In this document: one piece after another, positions 26,208-34,239 of the stretch
Numbering within the stretch: position 1 is the stretch's first letter
Layout: every line of letters begins with the position of its first letter
From: Chitinophagaceae bacterium
GTDB taxonomy: Bacteria; Bacteroidota; Bacteroidia; Chitinophagales; Chitinophagaceae
DNA: 64,000 nucleotides
Reading direction: 5' to 3'
NCBI GenBank assembly: GCA_947488765.1
Contig: CANLAE010000001.1
Coordinates: 124,001 to 188,000 of the forward strand
Made by a program: the position numbers and the translations under genes
The notes under the pieces: generated by a model
What the model saw: only the letters and a program-made list of their open reading frames with translations
What the model was told of the DNA's origin: nothing
The model's database searches: none

Positions 26208-27851
26208 ATGGCAGAAGTTATTTTAATGCCCCGTTTAAGTGATACCATGACCGAAGGCGTAATTGCAGCATGGCATAAAAAAGTGGGGGATATTGTAAAA
26301 AAAGGAGATGTTTTAGCAGAAATTGAAACTGATAAAGCAACTATGGAATTAGAAAGCTATCAGCAGGGAACATTGTTGCATATTGGCACACCAATTGGTG
26401 GAAAATTACAAGTAAACGATTTATTGGCAATCATAGGAAATGCGGGTGAAGATATTTCAGCTTTGGTTGCACAACACATTGGTGTGAGCAAGATTCATGT
26501 AGAAGCTCCAAAAGAAGAAAGTAATAAAATTGAAACTCCGGCTTCAGCGGCTAATGAGAGTCCTTCCGCTCTTGATATTAGTAAAATGGATGAAGTGGTG
26601 TTGATGCCCCGTTTAAGTGATACCATGACTGAAGGCGTTATTGCGGGCTGGCAAAAACAAGTGGGTGATATAGTAAAGAAAGGTGAAGTGTTAGCCGATA
26701 TTGAAACAGATAAAGCCACCATGGAATTGGAAAGTTATAAAGATGGGGTTTTATTATACCAAGGTGCTCAAGCAGGCGAAAAAATATTGGTAAATGATTT
26801 GTTGTGTATTATTGGTAAAGAAGGATTAGATGTAAATGCAATTATTGCAGCAGTAAAAGCTGGCGCAAGCGTTGCATCAGAAAGTCCGAAGGAAGTAAGT
26901 AAGCAAACGGAAAATCCAAAGATGGAAACTCCGGCATTGGTTTCTCCGATAGAAGAAGTTGTAAATGAAGGAAGAATTTTTGCCTCCCCATTAGCAAAAA
27001 AATTAGCAAGTGATAAAGGTATTGATTTAAAATATGTGAAAGGGAGTGGAGATAATGGCAGAATTACAAAAAGCGATGTAGATGCTTTTACACCGCAAGC
27101 GCAAGCTGCAACTACAACATCTGTAGCTGCACATGTTGTTGCTCCTGCTGTAACTTATGCTTCAGGTACAGTAAGTTTTGATGAAGTTCCTGTAAGCCAA
27201 ATGCGAAAAATAATTGCAAAACGCTTAAGTGAAAGTTTATTTACTGCTCCGCATTTTTATTTAACCATGCGTGTTGATATGGATGCAGCAATTGCAGCCA
27301 GAGGAGTTTTGAATGCTGATGGTAAAACAAAAATTAGCTTTAATGATATGGTATTGAAAGCAACAGCATTGGCATTAAAAGTTCACCCAAAAATTAATAG
27401 CAGTTGGTTAGGCGATAAAATAAGATACAATCATCATGTAAATATTGGCGTTGCAGTTGCTGTAGATGAAGGTTTATTAGTACCTGTTGTTCGTTTTGCA
27501 GATACATTAAGTTTCAAACAAATCAATGCACAGGTAAAAGATTTTGCCCAAAAAGCAAAAGATAAAAAATTACAACCTTCAGATTGGGAAGGAAGCACAT
27601 TCACCATTAGTAACTTAGGTATGTATGGTATTGATGAATTTACTGCAATCATCAACCCTCCTGACGCATGTATATTAGCGGTTGGCGGAATTAGTCAGGT
27701 ACCTGTTGTAAAAAATGGAGCTGTTGTGCCAGGAAACATTATGAAATTAACATTAAGTTGCGACCACAGAGTTGTAGATGGTGCCACAGGTGCTGCCTTT
27801 TTACAAACACTGAAAAGCTTGTTAGAAGAGCCTTTAAGGATGCTATTGTAA
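26208..27851 (+). CDS. Pyruvate dehydrogenase complex dihydrolipoamide acetyltransferase (E2)
   Basis: The 547-residue E2 core of pyruvate dehydrogenase moves acetyl groups from the lipoyl arm to CoA. Two lipoyl domains carry the modified lysines K43 and K169, each in ETDKATMELES. They are followed by a peripheral subunit-binding domain at about 255-293 (FASPLAKKLASDKGI) and the catalytic domain (about 325-547) with H520 in DHRVVDG. The two lipoyl segments are nearly identical at DNA level near 26226 and 26604, a sign of duplication or gene conversion. No E1 or E3 genes are in the window. Confidence 0.94.
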   Translation: MAEVILMPRLSDTMTEGVIAAWHKKVGDIVKKGDVLAEIETDKATMELESYQQGTLLHIGTPIGGKLQVNDLLAIIGNAGEDISALVAQHIGVSKIHVEAPKEESNKIETPASAANESPSALDISKMDEVVLMPRLSDTMTEGVIAGWQKQVGDIVKKGEVLADIETDKATMELESYKDGVLLYQGAQAGEKILVNDLLCIIGKEGLDVNAIIAAVKAGASVASESPKEVSKQTENPKMETPALVSPIEEVVNEGRIFASPLAKKLASDKGIDLKYVKGSGDNGRITKSDVDAFTPQAQAATTTSVAAHVVAPAVTYASGTVSFDEVPVSQMRKIIAKRLSESLFTAPHFYLTMRVDMDAAIAARGVLNADGKTKISFNDMVLKATALALKVHPKINSSWLGDKIRYNHHVNIGVAVAVDEGLLVPVVRFADTLSFKQINAQVKDFAQKAKDKKLQPSDWEGSTFTISNLGMYGIDEFTAIINPPDACILAVGGISQVPVVKNGAVVPGNIMKLTLSCDHRVVDGATGAAFLQTLKSLLEEPLRMLL

Positions 27852-27873
27852 TATTAAGAAACTTAGAATATAC

Positions 27874-27904
27874 AAAAAAGGCTACCAAATTGGTAGCCTT
27901 TTTT
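27874..27904. terminator. Intrinsic terminator between E2 and folE genes
   Basis: GGCTACCAA and TTGGTAGCC form a perfect stem, with an A run before and a T run after, so it can work on both strands. It lies 22 bases after the E2 stop and 16 bases from the convergent folE stop. Confidence 0.85.
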
Positions 27905-27919
27905 AGGACAATTTGTTGA

Positions 27920-28642
27920 TTAAAATTCAGTTGTAAAAGAAAGGTATTTTAGAAACTCATTTTTCTTGTCTTCAGTTTTAAAAACACCACCATAAAATGC
28001 AGTTATAGTGCTACTTGTATCATCTTCTACGCCTCTGCTGGCAACACATAAATGTTTGGCATCAATGATTACGGCAACATCGTTTGTTTCCAAAATTTTT
28101 TGTAAATCAGTTCCTATTTGATTGGTTAATCGTTCTTGTACTTGAGGACGTTTAGCAAAATATTCTACCAATCTGTTTAATTTACTTAGACCAATCACTT
28201 TACCGCTACTGATATAAGCAAGATGTGCTTTTCCGATGATTGGTACAAAATGATGTTCGCAGGTACTATAAAAAGATATATTTTTTTCAACCAACATTTC
28301 CTGATACTTATACTTGTTTTCAAACAATGCCATTTTAGGTTTATTAGCAGGATTTAACCCCTGAAAAATTTCTTTGATGTACATTTTTGCAACCCTGTGT
28401 GGTGTGCCTTTTAAGCTATCATCCGCACGGTCTAAGCCCATGATATCCATGATGCTTTCAAAGTGTTTTTCAATTGCTTTTATTTTATCACTATCAGACA
28501 TATCAAAAGCATCAGCCCTCATAGGAGTATCAATACTTGTACTTATGTGGTTATCACCAATTTCATCTATCATAATATCACTTAATTCAATATTTAAAGC
28601 ATTTTTATGCGGGGTATTCAACATAGTTTCTTTCTGTTTCAT
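27920..28642 (-). CDS. folE: GTP cyclohydrolase I
   Basis: FolE converts GTP to dihydroneopterin triphosphate, the entry step for folate, biopterin and queuosine. The 240-residue protein has a 45-residue N-terminal leader and the catalytic domain with YSTCEHHFVPIIGKAH, where Cys and His bind zinc, and RPQVQERLTNQI. Its ATG lies inside the preceding pterin synthase gene (38-base overlap; an alternative ATG at 28624 still overlaps), so translation is coupled. The product is the direct substrate of the pterin synthases encoded just upstream. Confidence 0.95.
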   Translation of the reverse strand: MKQKETMLNTPHKNALNIELSDIMIDEIGDNHISTSIDTPMRADAFDMSDSDKIKAIEKHFESIMDIMGLDRADDSLKGTPHRVAKMYIKEIFQGLNPANKPKMALFENKYKYQEMLVEKNISFYSTCEHHFVPIIGKAHLAYISSGKVIGLSKLNRLVEYFAKRPQVQERLTNQIGTDLQKILETNDVAVIIDAKHLCVASRGVEDDTSSTITAFYGGVFKTEDKKNEFLKYLSFTTEF

Positions 28643-29015
28643 ATAGTCGTATTTGAAGTTCCAAATCCTTATCCAGCTTGGCTCTCAGCAAATCGTAAAT
28701 AACAACTGCTATATGCTCAGCAGTAGGGTTTAGATGTTTAAATTCTTTAGTATCTAGGTTTAAATTTTTATGATCAAAGCGGTCTAATACTTCTTCTTTA
28801 ATTAGATCACTTAATATTTTCATGTCTAACACATAGCCGGTATCTTGGTTCGGTATACCCACAACTTTAACAATCAACTCATAGTTGTGACCATGGAAGT
28901 TTTTGTTGTTGCATTTGCCAAAAACTGCTGCATTTTTTTCATCATTCCATGCATCATTGTTTAAGCGATGTGCTGCATTAAAATGTTCCTTACGGTATAT
29001 GGCAATTTTATTCAT
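28605..29015 (-). CDS. 6-pyruvoyl-/6-carboxy-tetrahydropterin synthase family protein, copy 1
   Basis: The 136-residue protein belongs to the PTPS/QueD family, which acts on dihydroneopterin triphosphate. Zinc ligands are visible in HFNAAH and in HGH, and the catalytic Cys is in FGKCNNKNFHGHNYE. The spacing Cys-x5-His-Gly-His is that of the pyruvoyl-tetrahydropterin synthase type known from animals, whereas classical QueD has Cys-x3-HGH. LDHKNLNLD and the Glu near the C-terminus (YETERNYVEYPA) are also present. It overlaps folE by 38 bases. A second copy lies 273 bases upstream. I would not assign QueD outright. Confidence 0.87.
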   Translation of the reverse strand: MNKIAIYRKEHFNAAHRLNNDAWNDEKNAAVFGKCNNKNFHGHNYELIVKVVGIPNQDTGYVLDMKILSDLIKEEVLDRFDHKNLNLDTKEFKHLNPTAEHIAVVIYDLLRAKLDKDLELQIRLYETERNYVEYPA

Positions 29016-29288
29016 TACTACTTTTATAAAAGGTTTATTTATTCAACGAAAGAATTTTTTGTTTGAATAGAATTTTATTTGAATACCAAGTATAAAATAA
29101 ATACAAACTAAAACTCTTGTTATTAATTTACAGGTACTGCGGCAAAAGTGTGTTGCTCAAGTGTCCCGGAATTGAAGAGAACCATAAAATTGATAACAAT
29201 CCTGAAATAAATTTGGTGATACAATACTACAAATATTATAGTGTATGAATAACGATTTAAAAAGGATTTAGTTCATTGTAACATAAAA

Positions 29289-29696
29289 TTATCCAAAATA
29301 CTCCACATAAATTCTTGGAGTTTCGTACAATTTAATGCAATGTAACTGAACAGAAGATGGTAAAAAAGGCGCTAATTGCTGCCAAATAGCTATTGCCAGA
29401 TTTTCGGTACTGCACATTTGGTCTTTCATAAAATCTACATCAAGATTCAAGTTCTTATGATCAAGTTTGTCAATTACTTTTTCTTTAATTAACATACTCA
29501 GCTTTTTTACATCATACAAAAAGCCAGTTTCACTATCTGGTTCCCCTTTAATAGTTACGTAAAGGTCGTAATTATGCCCATGCCAGTTTTCATTGGCACA
29601 AACCCCAAACATCAGTTCATTTTTCTCCTGACTCCATTTTGGATTATATAGTTTGTGTGCTGCGTTAAAATGTTCTTGTCTTGTAAGGTACACCAT
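29289..29696 (-). CDS. 6-pyruvoyl-/6-carboxy-tetrahydropterin synthase family protein, copy 2
   Basis: The ATG at 29696 (MVYLTRQEHFNAAH) gives 135 residues; a TTG extension upstream is unlikely because it would cover the -7 box. Zinc ligands (HFNAAH, HGH), the catalytic Cys in FGVCANENWHGHNYD (Cys-x5-HGH), KLDHKNLNLDV and YETPRIYVEY are all intact. It is a diverged paralogue of the copy at 28605-29015, with roughly half of the residues shared by eye. The two copies are in line with folE on the minus strand. Separate roles in queuosine and a reduced pterin cofactor are possible but unproven. Confidence 0.86.
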   Translation of the reverse strand: MVYLTRQEHFNAAHKLYNPKWSQEKNELMFGVCANENWHGHNYDLYVTIKGEPDSETGFLYDVKKLSMLIKEKVIDKLDHKNLNLDVDFMKDQMCSTENLAIAIWQQLAPFLPSSVQLHCIKLYETPRIYVEYFG

Positions 29697-29716
29697 TGTA
29701 ATTAAATCTAAAAGGA

Positions 29717-29724
29717 CAAAGGTA
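29717..29724 (-). promoter_or_regulatory. -7 promoter element of pterin synthase copy 2
   Basis: On the minus strand this reads TACCTTTG, an exact TAnnTTTG match, ending 20 bases before the ATG. No -33 TTTG is seen at the right distance. Confidence 0.35.
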
Positions 29725-29757
29725 AGGGTAGAAAAATAATGAATGTGCATTGAGTAC

Positions 29758-29793
29758 AATCACCAATTTTAAACGTTGTAAAAATTGGTGATT
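29758..29793. promoter_or_regulatory. Perfect 13-bp inverted repeat in a divergent promoter region
   Basis: AATCACCAATTTT (29758-29770) and AAAATTGGTGATT (29781-29793) are exact inverted arms around a 10-base centre. No T run follows on either strand, and the site lies between divergent genes, so an operator or a leader structure is more likely than a terminator. Confidence 0.5.
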
Positions 29794-29959
29794 TATATTT
29801 TGAAAGAAAACCGTTTTTAAAGTATGCAATACAAAAGTTTTTATCTTACTTTGTTAGTAAAGAATATTACCATGAAAAATCTGCTGTTAAATTGTTGTTT
29901 TTTCAATTTATTCTATGACCTTTGTTAACTTAACTTTCATTTAATTTTATAACATATAC

Positions 29960-30985
29960 ATGGGAATTTTTAATTTTTTTACGCAAGAGATTGCAATGGA
30001 TTTGGGCACTGCAAACACCCTAATCATACACAATGATGAAATTGTAGTAAATGAGCCGAGTATTGTTGCTTTAAATAGGAACAATCCGAAGGAAGTGCTC
30101 GCAGTTGGAAAGAAGGCATTATTGATGCACGAAAAAACCCACGAAAGCATTAGAACCGTTCGTCCTTTACGTGATGGTGTAATTGCAGATTTTAATGCTG
30201 CAGAGCTGATGATCAGAGAATTGATAAAATTGGTTTATCCAAAAAAACCTTTATTTCCGCCAAGCTGGAGAATGGTTATTTGTATCCCGTCATCTATTAC
30301 CGAGGTAGAAAAAAGAGCCGTACGCGATAGTGCCGAACAAGCAGGTGCAAAAGAAGTATATATGATTCACGAACCTATGGCAGCAGCATTAGGAATTGGT
30401 ATTGATGTTGAAGAGCCTGTTGGAAATATGATTATTGATATTGGTGGAGGTACTACAGGTATTACCGTAATTGCATTAGCGGGAATTGTATGCGATCAAA
30501 GTATAAGAATTGCGGGTGATGAATTTACTGCCGATATTATGGAAGCATTGCGCAGATACCATAGCTTATTAATTGGTGAGCGTACTGCTGAGCAAATAAA
30601 AATACACGTTGGGGCGGCAATGAAAGATTTAGAAAACCCTCCTGAAGACATGCCTGTAAATGGTAGAGACTTGGTAACAGGTATTCCTAAACAAATCATG
30701 GTAAGCTACACAGAAATAGCTGAGGCATTGGATAAAAGTATTTTTAAAATTGAAGAAGCAATTCTTAAAGCATTAGAAACAACTCCACCGGAATTGGCTT
30801 CTGATATTTATAAAAGAGGATTGTACTTAACTGGTGGCGGTGCTTTGTTGCGTGGATTAGACAAACGCTTAAGTGCCAAAATAAAGTTACCGGTTCATGT
30901 TGCAGATGATCCTTTGAAAAGCGTGGTGCGTGGTACAGGTTTGGCTTTAAAAAATTATCAAAGATTTCCTTTTATCATGAGATAA
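29960..30985 (+). CDS. mreB: Rod-shape determining actin homologue MreB
   Basis: MreB polymerises under the inner membrane and directs the elongasome. The 341-residue protein has the actin-fold ATPase motifs: MDLGTANTLI (phosphate 1), IDIGGGTTGITVIAL (phosphate 2), and LTGGGALLRGLD (adenosine). The hydrophobic N-terminus GIFNFFTQEIA can act as a membrane anchor. Length is normal. mreC follows after a gap of 67 bases (start at 31053), and mreD overlaps mreC, so the three form one operon. Confidence 0.97.
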   Translation: MGIFNFFTQEIAMDLGTANTLIIHNDEIVVNEPSIVALNRNNPKEVLAVGKKALLMHEKTHESIRTVRPLRDGVIADFNAAELMIRELIKLVYPKKPLFPPSWRMVICIPSSITEVEKRAVRDSAEQAGAKEVYMIHEPMAAALGIGIDVEEPVGNMIIDIGGGTTGITVIALAGIVCDQSIRIAGDEFTADIMEALRRYHSLLIGERTAEQIKIHVGAAMKDLENPPEDMPVNGRDLVTGIPKQIMVSYTEIAEALDKSIFKIEEAILKALETTPPELASDIYKRGLYLTGGGALLRGLDKRLSAKIKLPVHVADDPLKSVVRGTGLALKNYQRFPFIMR

Positions 30986-31052
30986 AAACTGAATAATAAT
31001 TTCTTACATATAATCGGAACATTATTTTTGGTCTGTCATTAATTTGCTTCTG

Positions 31053-31904
31053 TTGAAAAACATTTTTCTTTTCATAAGTCATTATTTTATTTTTATCTGC
31101 TTTATAATTTTGCAGATTGTATGTATTGTTTTACTGAGCAATAGCAGCAAAACACATCAGGCTTTTTTTGCAGCATACACAAATGAAATAACTGGTAAAG
31201 TAGATCATCAATATGATAATTGGATTGAGTATTTTTCTTTGAAAAAAGTAAACAAACAACTGTCTGATGAAAATGCAAGACTCAGAAATTTATTAGCTGC
31301 AGATATTTTGTCGACTGACAGCAGTAAAAAAACAATTGTTGATTCATCTATCAGAGACACCTTAAACCGAGTTAGAAAATATACATACCTGCCAGCTAAA
31401 GTTGTTGGCAACTCCCTTTATTTAAGAGCCAATTATTTACAATTAGAACGAGGCTCTTTACAAGGCGTAACAAAAGGAATGAGTGTAGTTTCTCCTCAGG
31501 GTATTGTTGGCGTTGTGGTAGAGGTTAGTGATAATTATAGTAAGGTAATGAGTTTGTTGCACAGCAACACAAGGGTAAGTGCGATGATGCAAAAATCAAA
31601 GTCGAGCGGCGATATTGAGTGGGACGGATCAGACCCTCATTTTGTTACCATGAAAAAAGTAAGCAAAAGCGCTGCCGTTGCAATAGGAGATACTGTTGTA
31701 ACAAGCACCTATTCTGCTAATTTCCCTTCCAATATTTTGATAGGAACAGTAGTAGAAGTAAAGCCTGAAGTGGGTTCAAGTTTTAATAATATAAAAGTAA
31801 AAGTTGCAACAAATTTTTTCAGTTTGCAATATGTATATCTAGTTGAAAACATTCGTTATGTAGAGCAGACTACCTTGACAAACAAGAAAGACAATAAAGA
31901 ATAA
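31053..31904 (+). CDS. mreC: Rod-shape determining protein MreC
   Basis: MreC is a bitopic scaffold that activates PBP2. No ATG exists before the conserved region; the TTG at 31053 gives the usual Bacteroidota N-terminus KNIFLFISHYF, and a TTG at 31044 would add three residues. The protein then has 283 residues: one membrane helix (about 8-30), a coiled coil (about 55-95, KKVNKQLSDENARLRNLL) and the double beta-barrel domain with GMSVVSPQGIVGVV and SNTRVSAMM. It shares one base with mreD. Confidence 0.92.
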   Translation: MKNIFLFISHYFIFICFIILQIVCIVLLSNSSKTHQAFFAAYTNEITGKVDHQYDNWIEYFSLKKVNKQLSDENARLRNLLAADILSTDSSKKTIVDSSIRDTLNRVRKYTYLPAKVVGNSLYLRANYLQLERGSLQGVTKGMSVVSPQGIVGVVVEVSDNYSKVMSLLHSNTRVSAMMQKSKSSGDIEWDGSDPHFVTMKKVSKSAAVAIGDTVVTSTYSANFPSNILIGTVVEVKPEVGSSFNNIKVKVATNFFSLQYVYLVENIRYVEQTTLTNKKDNKE

Positions 31905-32437
31905 TGAGCAGTGTAATAAAAAATATTTTTCGGTTTGTTTTATTCATCTTAATACAAGTATTTGTATTAAATCACGTACCGCCATTACATCATTTTTTTA
32001 TCCCTTACTTATATTTTTTATTCTTGCTATGGTTGCCATTTTCTATCAACCGATTGTTTTTATTAATACTCTCTTTTGTATATGGATTTACTTTAGATGC
32101 ATTTACAGGTAATTATGGAATGTATACGGCACCTTGTGTTTTAATTGCTTATATAAGACCTTTTATACTTAACCTTTTAATTCCGCAAGAAACATCTGAA
32201 CAGAGTTATATAGAGCCTAGTCCAAGCAGTATGGGTTGGATGCCATATGGATTATATATTACACTATTAACCTTGTTGCACCATACTTATTTGGTATTAA
32301 TTGAATGGTTGCAAGTTGGTAATTTTTTACAGTTTTTGGGTAAGGTTTTGGGAACAACAGCTGTCAGTTTACTCTTGATATTTATAACAGAATTACTGTT
32401 TTTTAGAAAAAGTAAATACAGAAATAAGGAAGCTTAG
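31904..32437 (+). CDS. mreD: Rod-shape determining protein MreD
   Basis: The 177-residue protein is almost entirely hydrophobic, with about five membrane helices, beginning IRFVLFILIQVFVL-like after a short polar start. It matches the poorly conserved MreD family by position, size and the segment FTLDAFTGNYGMYTAPCVL. The start overlaps the mreC stop by one base (TAATG). In related genomes mrdA and rodA usually follow mreD; here an aminotransferase gene follows. Confidence 0.9.
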   Translation: MSSVIKNIFRFVLFILIQVFVLNHVPPLHHFFIPYLYFLFLLWLPFSINRLFLLILSFVYGFTLDAFTGNYGMYTAPCVLIAYIRPFILNLLIPQETSEQSYIEPSPSSMGWMPYGLYITLLTLLHHTYLVLIEWLQVGNFLQFLGKVLGTTAVSLLLIFITELLFFRKSKYRNKEA

Positions 32438-32516
32438 TAAAAATAAATACAAGGGTTTTGTAGTAAAAAATTTCTATTTAAAGAGTAGTTGTTTTTTCAG
32501 TTACACTTGCAAAATA

Positions 32517-32524
32517 TACCTTTG
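32517..32524 (+). promoter_or_regulatory. -7 promoter element of the aminotransferase gene
   Basis: TACCTTTG matches TAnnTTTG exactly and ends 16 bases before the ATG at 32541. The -33 region is only a T run. Confidence 0.35.
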
Positions 32525-32540
32525 TTTCAAACATTCATTT

Positions 32541-33800
32541 ATGGGCAAATTAAGCCAGTTAGCAGAAACTTTGATTGGGAGTGAAATTGTAAAACTCGGC
32601 AATGCAATTAGTGAGCGCATTCGTAATGGTGAAAAGATTTTCAATTATACAATTGGTGATTTTGACTCTTCCATTTTCCCAATACCCAAAGAGCTGGAAG
32701 ATTTAATTATTGCAGAATATCAAAATGGAAGTACAAGTTATCCTCCGGCAGATGGTGTACTTGAATTGCGTATAGCTGTAGCTGCATTTATTCATGAATG
32801 GGAAGGATTGGATTATTCGGCAGATGAAATTCAAATTGCAGCAGGCGGCAGACCGCTTATTTATACTTTATTCAAAGCTATTGTAGATAAAGGTGACAAA
32901 GTAATTTATGGTGTACCAAGCTGGAACAACAATCATTATGTTCATTTAACTGATGCCGAACATTGTGTAATTGAATGTACTCCCGAAAATAATTTCATGC
33001 CAACAGTTGAAGATGTGGCAACACACATTAAAGGGGCCACATTAATCTGTTTATGTAGCCCTCAAAACCCAACAGGCACAACACTTTCAAAAGATAGTCT
33101 TGCAAAAATCTGTGATTTAATTTTAGAAGAAAATAAACGCAGAGTCGATTATGAAAAGAAATTGTATTTGATGTATGACCAAATGTACTGGACACTTACT
33201 TATGGCGATACAGAACATTACAACCCAATTACTTTAAGACCGGAAATGAAAGAATATACTATTTTTATTGATGGAATTTCTAAGGCATTTTGTGCAACAG
33301 GTGTACGTGTAGGTTGGAGTATGGGGCCTGCAGCTGTTATTTCTAAAATGAAAGCAGTACTAAGTCATATAGGGGCATGGAGCCCATTGGCAGAACAAAA
33401 AGCAACTGCAAAATATTTGTCAAATACCGCAGCTATCAAAAATTATTTATACCACTACAAACAAGAATTAGAATACCGCTTACAAAATATTTACGCTGGC
33501 ATTGTTGCTTTAAAAGAAAAAGGATTTGCAATTGATGCCGTAACGCCACAAGCAGCAATTTATCTGACCGTAAAAATTGATTTAGTTGGCAAGCAAACAA
33601 ACGATGGCAAATTATTATCAACGCAATCAGATGTTACTGCTTATTTATTAAGTGATGCAAAACTTGCCATAGTTCCATTTTATGCGTTTGGAGCGGGAAA
33701 GCAAAGTCCTTGGTATAGAATAAGTGTAGGGACTTGCAAAAAAGAAGAAATACCTGAAATGTTGGAAATGTTAGAGAATGCTTTAGTAGCGTTACACTAA
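32541..33800 (+). CDS. Pyridoxal-phosphate-dependent aminotransferase, class I/II
   Basis: The 419-residue enzyme has fold type I aminotransferase features: YPPADGVLELR near residue 70, AAGGRPLIYTLFKAI (cofactor phosphate region), CLCSPQNPTGTTLS (substrate carboxylate Asn), YDQMYWTLTYG, and the cofactor lysine in DGISKAFCATGVRVGW. It resembles aspartate/aromatic aminotransferases, but the insert between NPTGT and YDQMY (EENKRRVDYEKKLYL) marks a separate Bacteroidota subgroup. The substrate cannot be named. It stands alone with its own promoter. Confidence 0.9.
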   Translation: MGKLSQLAETLIGSEIVKLGNAISERIRNGEKIFNYTIGDFDSSIFPIPKELEDLIIAEYQNGSTSYPPADGVLELRIAVAAFIHEWEGLDYSADEIQIAAGGRPLIYTLFKAIVDKGDKVIYGVPSWNNNHYVHLTDAEHCVIECTPENNFMPTVEDVATHIKGATLICLCSPQNPTGTTLSKDSLAKICDLILEENKRRVDYEKKLYLMYDQMYWTLTYGDTEHYNPITLRPEMKEYTIFIDGISKAFCATGVRVGWSMGPAAVISKMKAVLSHIGAWSPLAEQKATAKYLSNTAAIKNYLYHYKQELEYRLQNIYAGIVALKEKGFAIDAVTPQAAIYLTVKIDLVGKQTNDGKLLSTQSDVTAYLLSDAKLAIVPFYAFGAGKQSPWYRISVGTCKKEEIPEMLEMLENALVALH

Positions 33801-33803
33801 AAA

Positions 33804-34061
33804 TTAATTTTTACAGCAAATAAAAATGAATGGTTTATTGCCGCGTTCTTTAATGGCTTGCTGAACAAGCAATGGCTTACTGATAATTTTATAGCGATTA
33901 ACATCAATGACTTCATTGGCAATACAAAAATTTAAAGTGCTTTCCATTTCATAAAAAATCTTGTGAAGGCTGGCAACTTCTAATGCCATAGTATCTTCAC
34001 TCCAGTGAAATGATTTTGAAAGTATTAAAATATCTCTGTTGCTATTATTCATAAAGCTCAT
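33804..34061 (-). CDS. Hypothetical protein, 85 residues
   Basis: I do not recognise the family. The ATG at 34061 (MSFMNNSNRD) lies 4 bases after the stop of a small lipoprotein gene; a second ATG is at 34052. The protein is soluble by composition, with DILILSKSFHWSEDTMALEV, ESTLNFCIANEVI and a cysteine pair at the end (FIFICCKN). Tight spacing to the lipoprotein gene suggests co-expression. It is convergent with the aminotransferase gene, 3 bases away. Coding status is moderately certain. Confidence 0.55.
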   Translation of the reverse strand: MSFMNNSNRDILILSKSFHWSEDTMALEVASLHKIFYEMESTLNFCIANEVIDVNRYKIISKPLLVQQAIKERGNKPFIFICCKN

Positions 34062-34065
34062 TTGA

Positions 34066-34188
34066 TTATCCAACAACCTTTCTTGTTGGACACATACATT
34101 GGGTCCTTTCTCTACTTACACCACAAGATGAAACAAATACCATTAGAAATAACAGAAAAAAAATTATTTGGTTTGCTTTTATTTTCAT
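34066..34188 (-). CDS. Small lipoprotein, 40 residues
   Basis: This short frame runs from the ATG at 34188 to a TAA at 34066. It encodes a charged start (MKIKANQ), a hydrophobic helix (IIFFLLFLMVFV) and a lipobox VSSC with Cys22. An 18-residue mature tail follows (GVSRERTQCMCPTRKVVG), which itself has the Cys-x-Cys-Pro pattern. This is a complete lipoprotein signal followed by a very short mature part. Small lipoproteins with this form occur in Bacteroidota, as far as I recall, but I know no function. It is 4 bases upstream of the 85-residue gene. Confidence 0.65.
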   Translation of the reverse strand: MKIKANQIIFFLLFLMVFVSSCGVSRERTQCMCPTRKVVG

Positions 34189-34239
34189 TTCTCGAAATTA
34201 AGTTAGTATTTCTTTGAAATAATTTATTTTTATTAAAAT

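Noticed and set aside
29016-29288. Possible riboswitch between the two pterin synthase genes
   Set aside because: I looked for preQ1- or tetrahydrofolate-type motifs and found no convincing pseudoknot or conserved core. Nothing else is recognisable in this gap.
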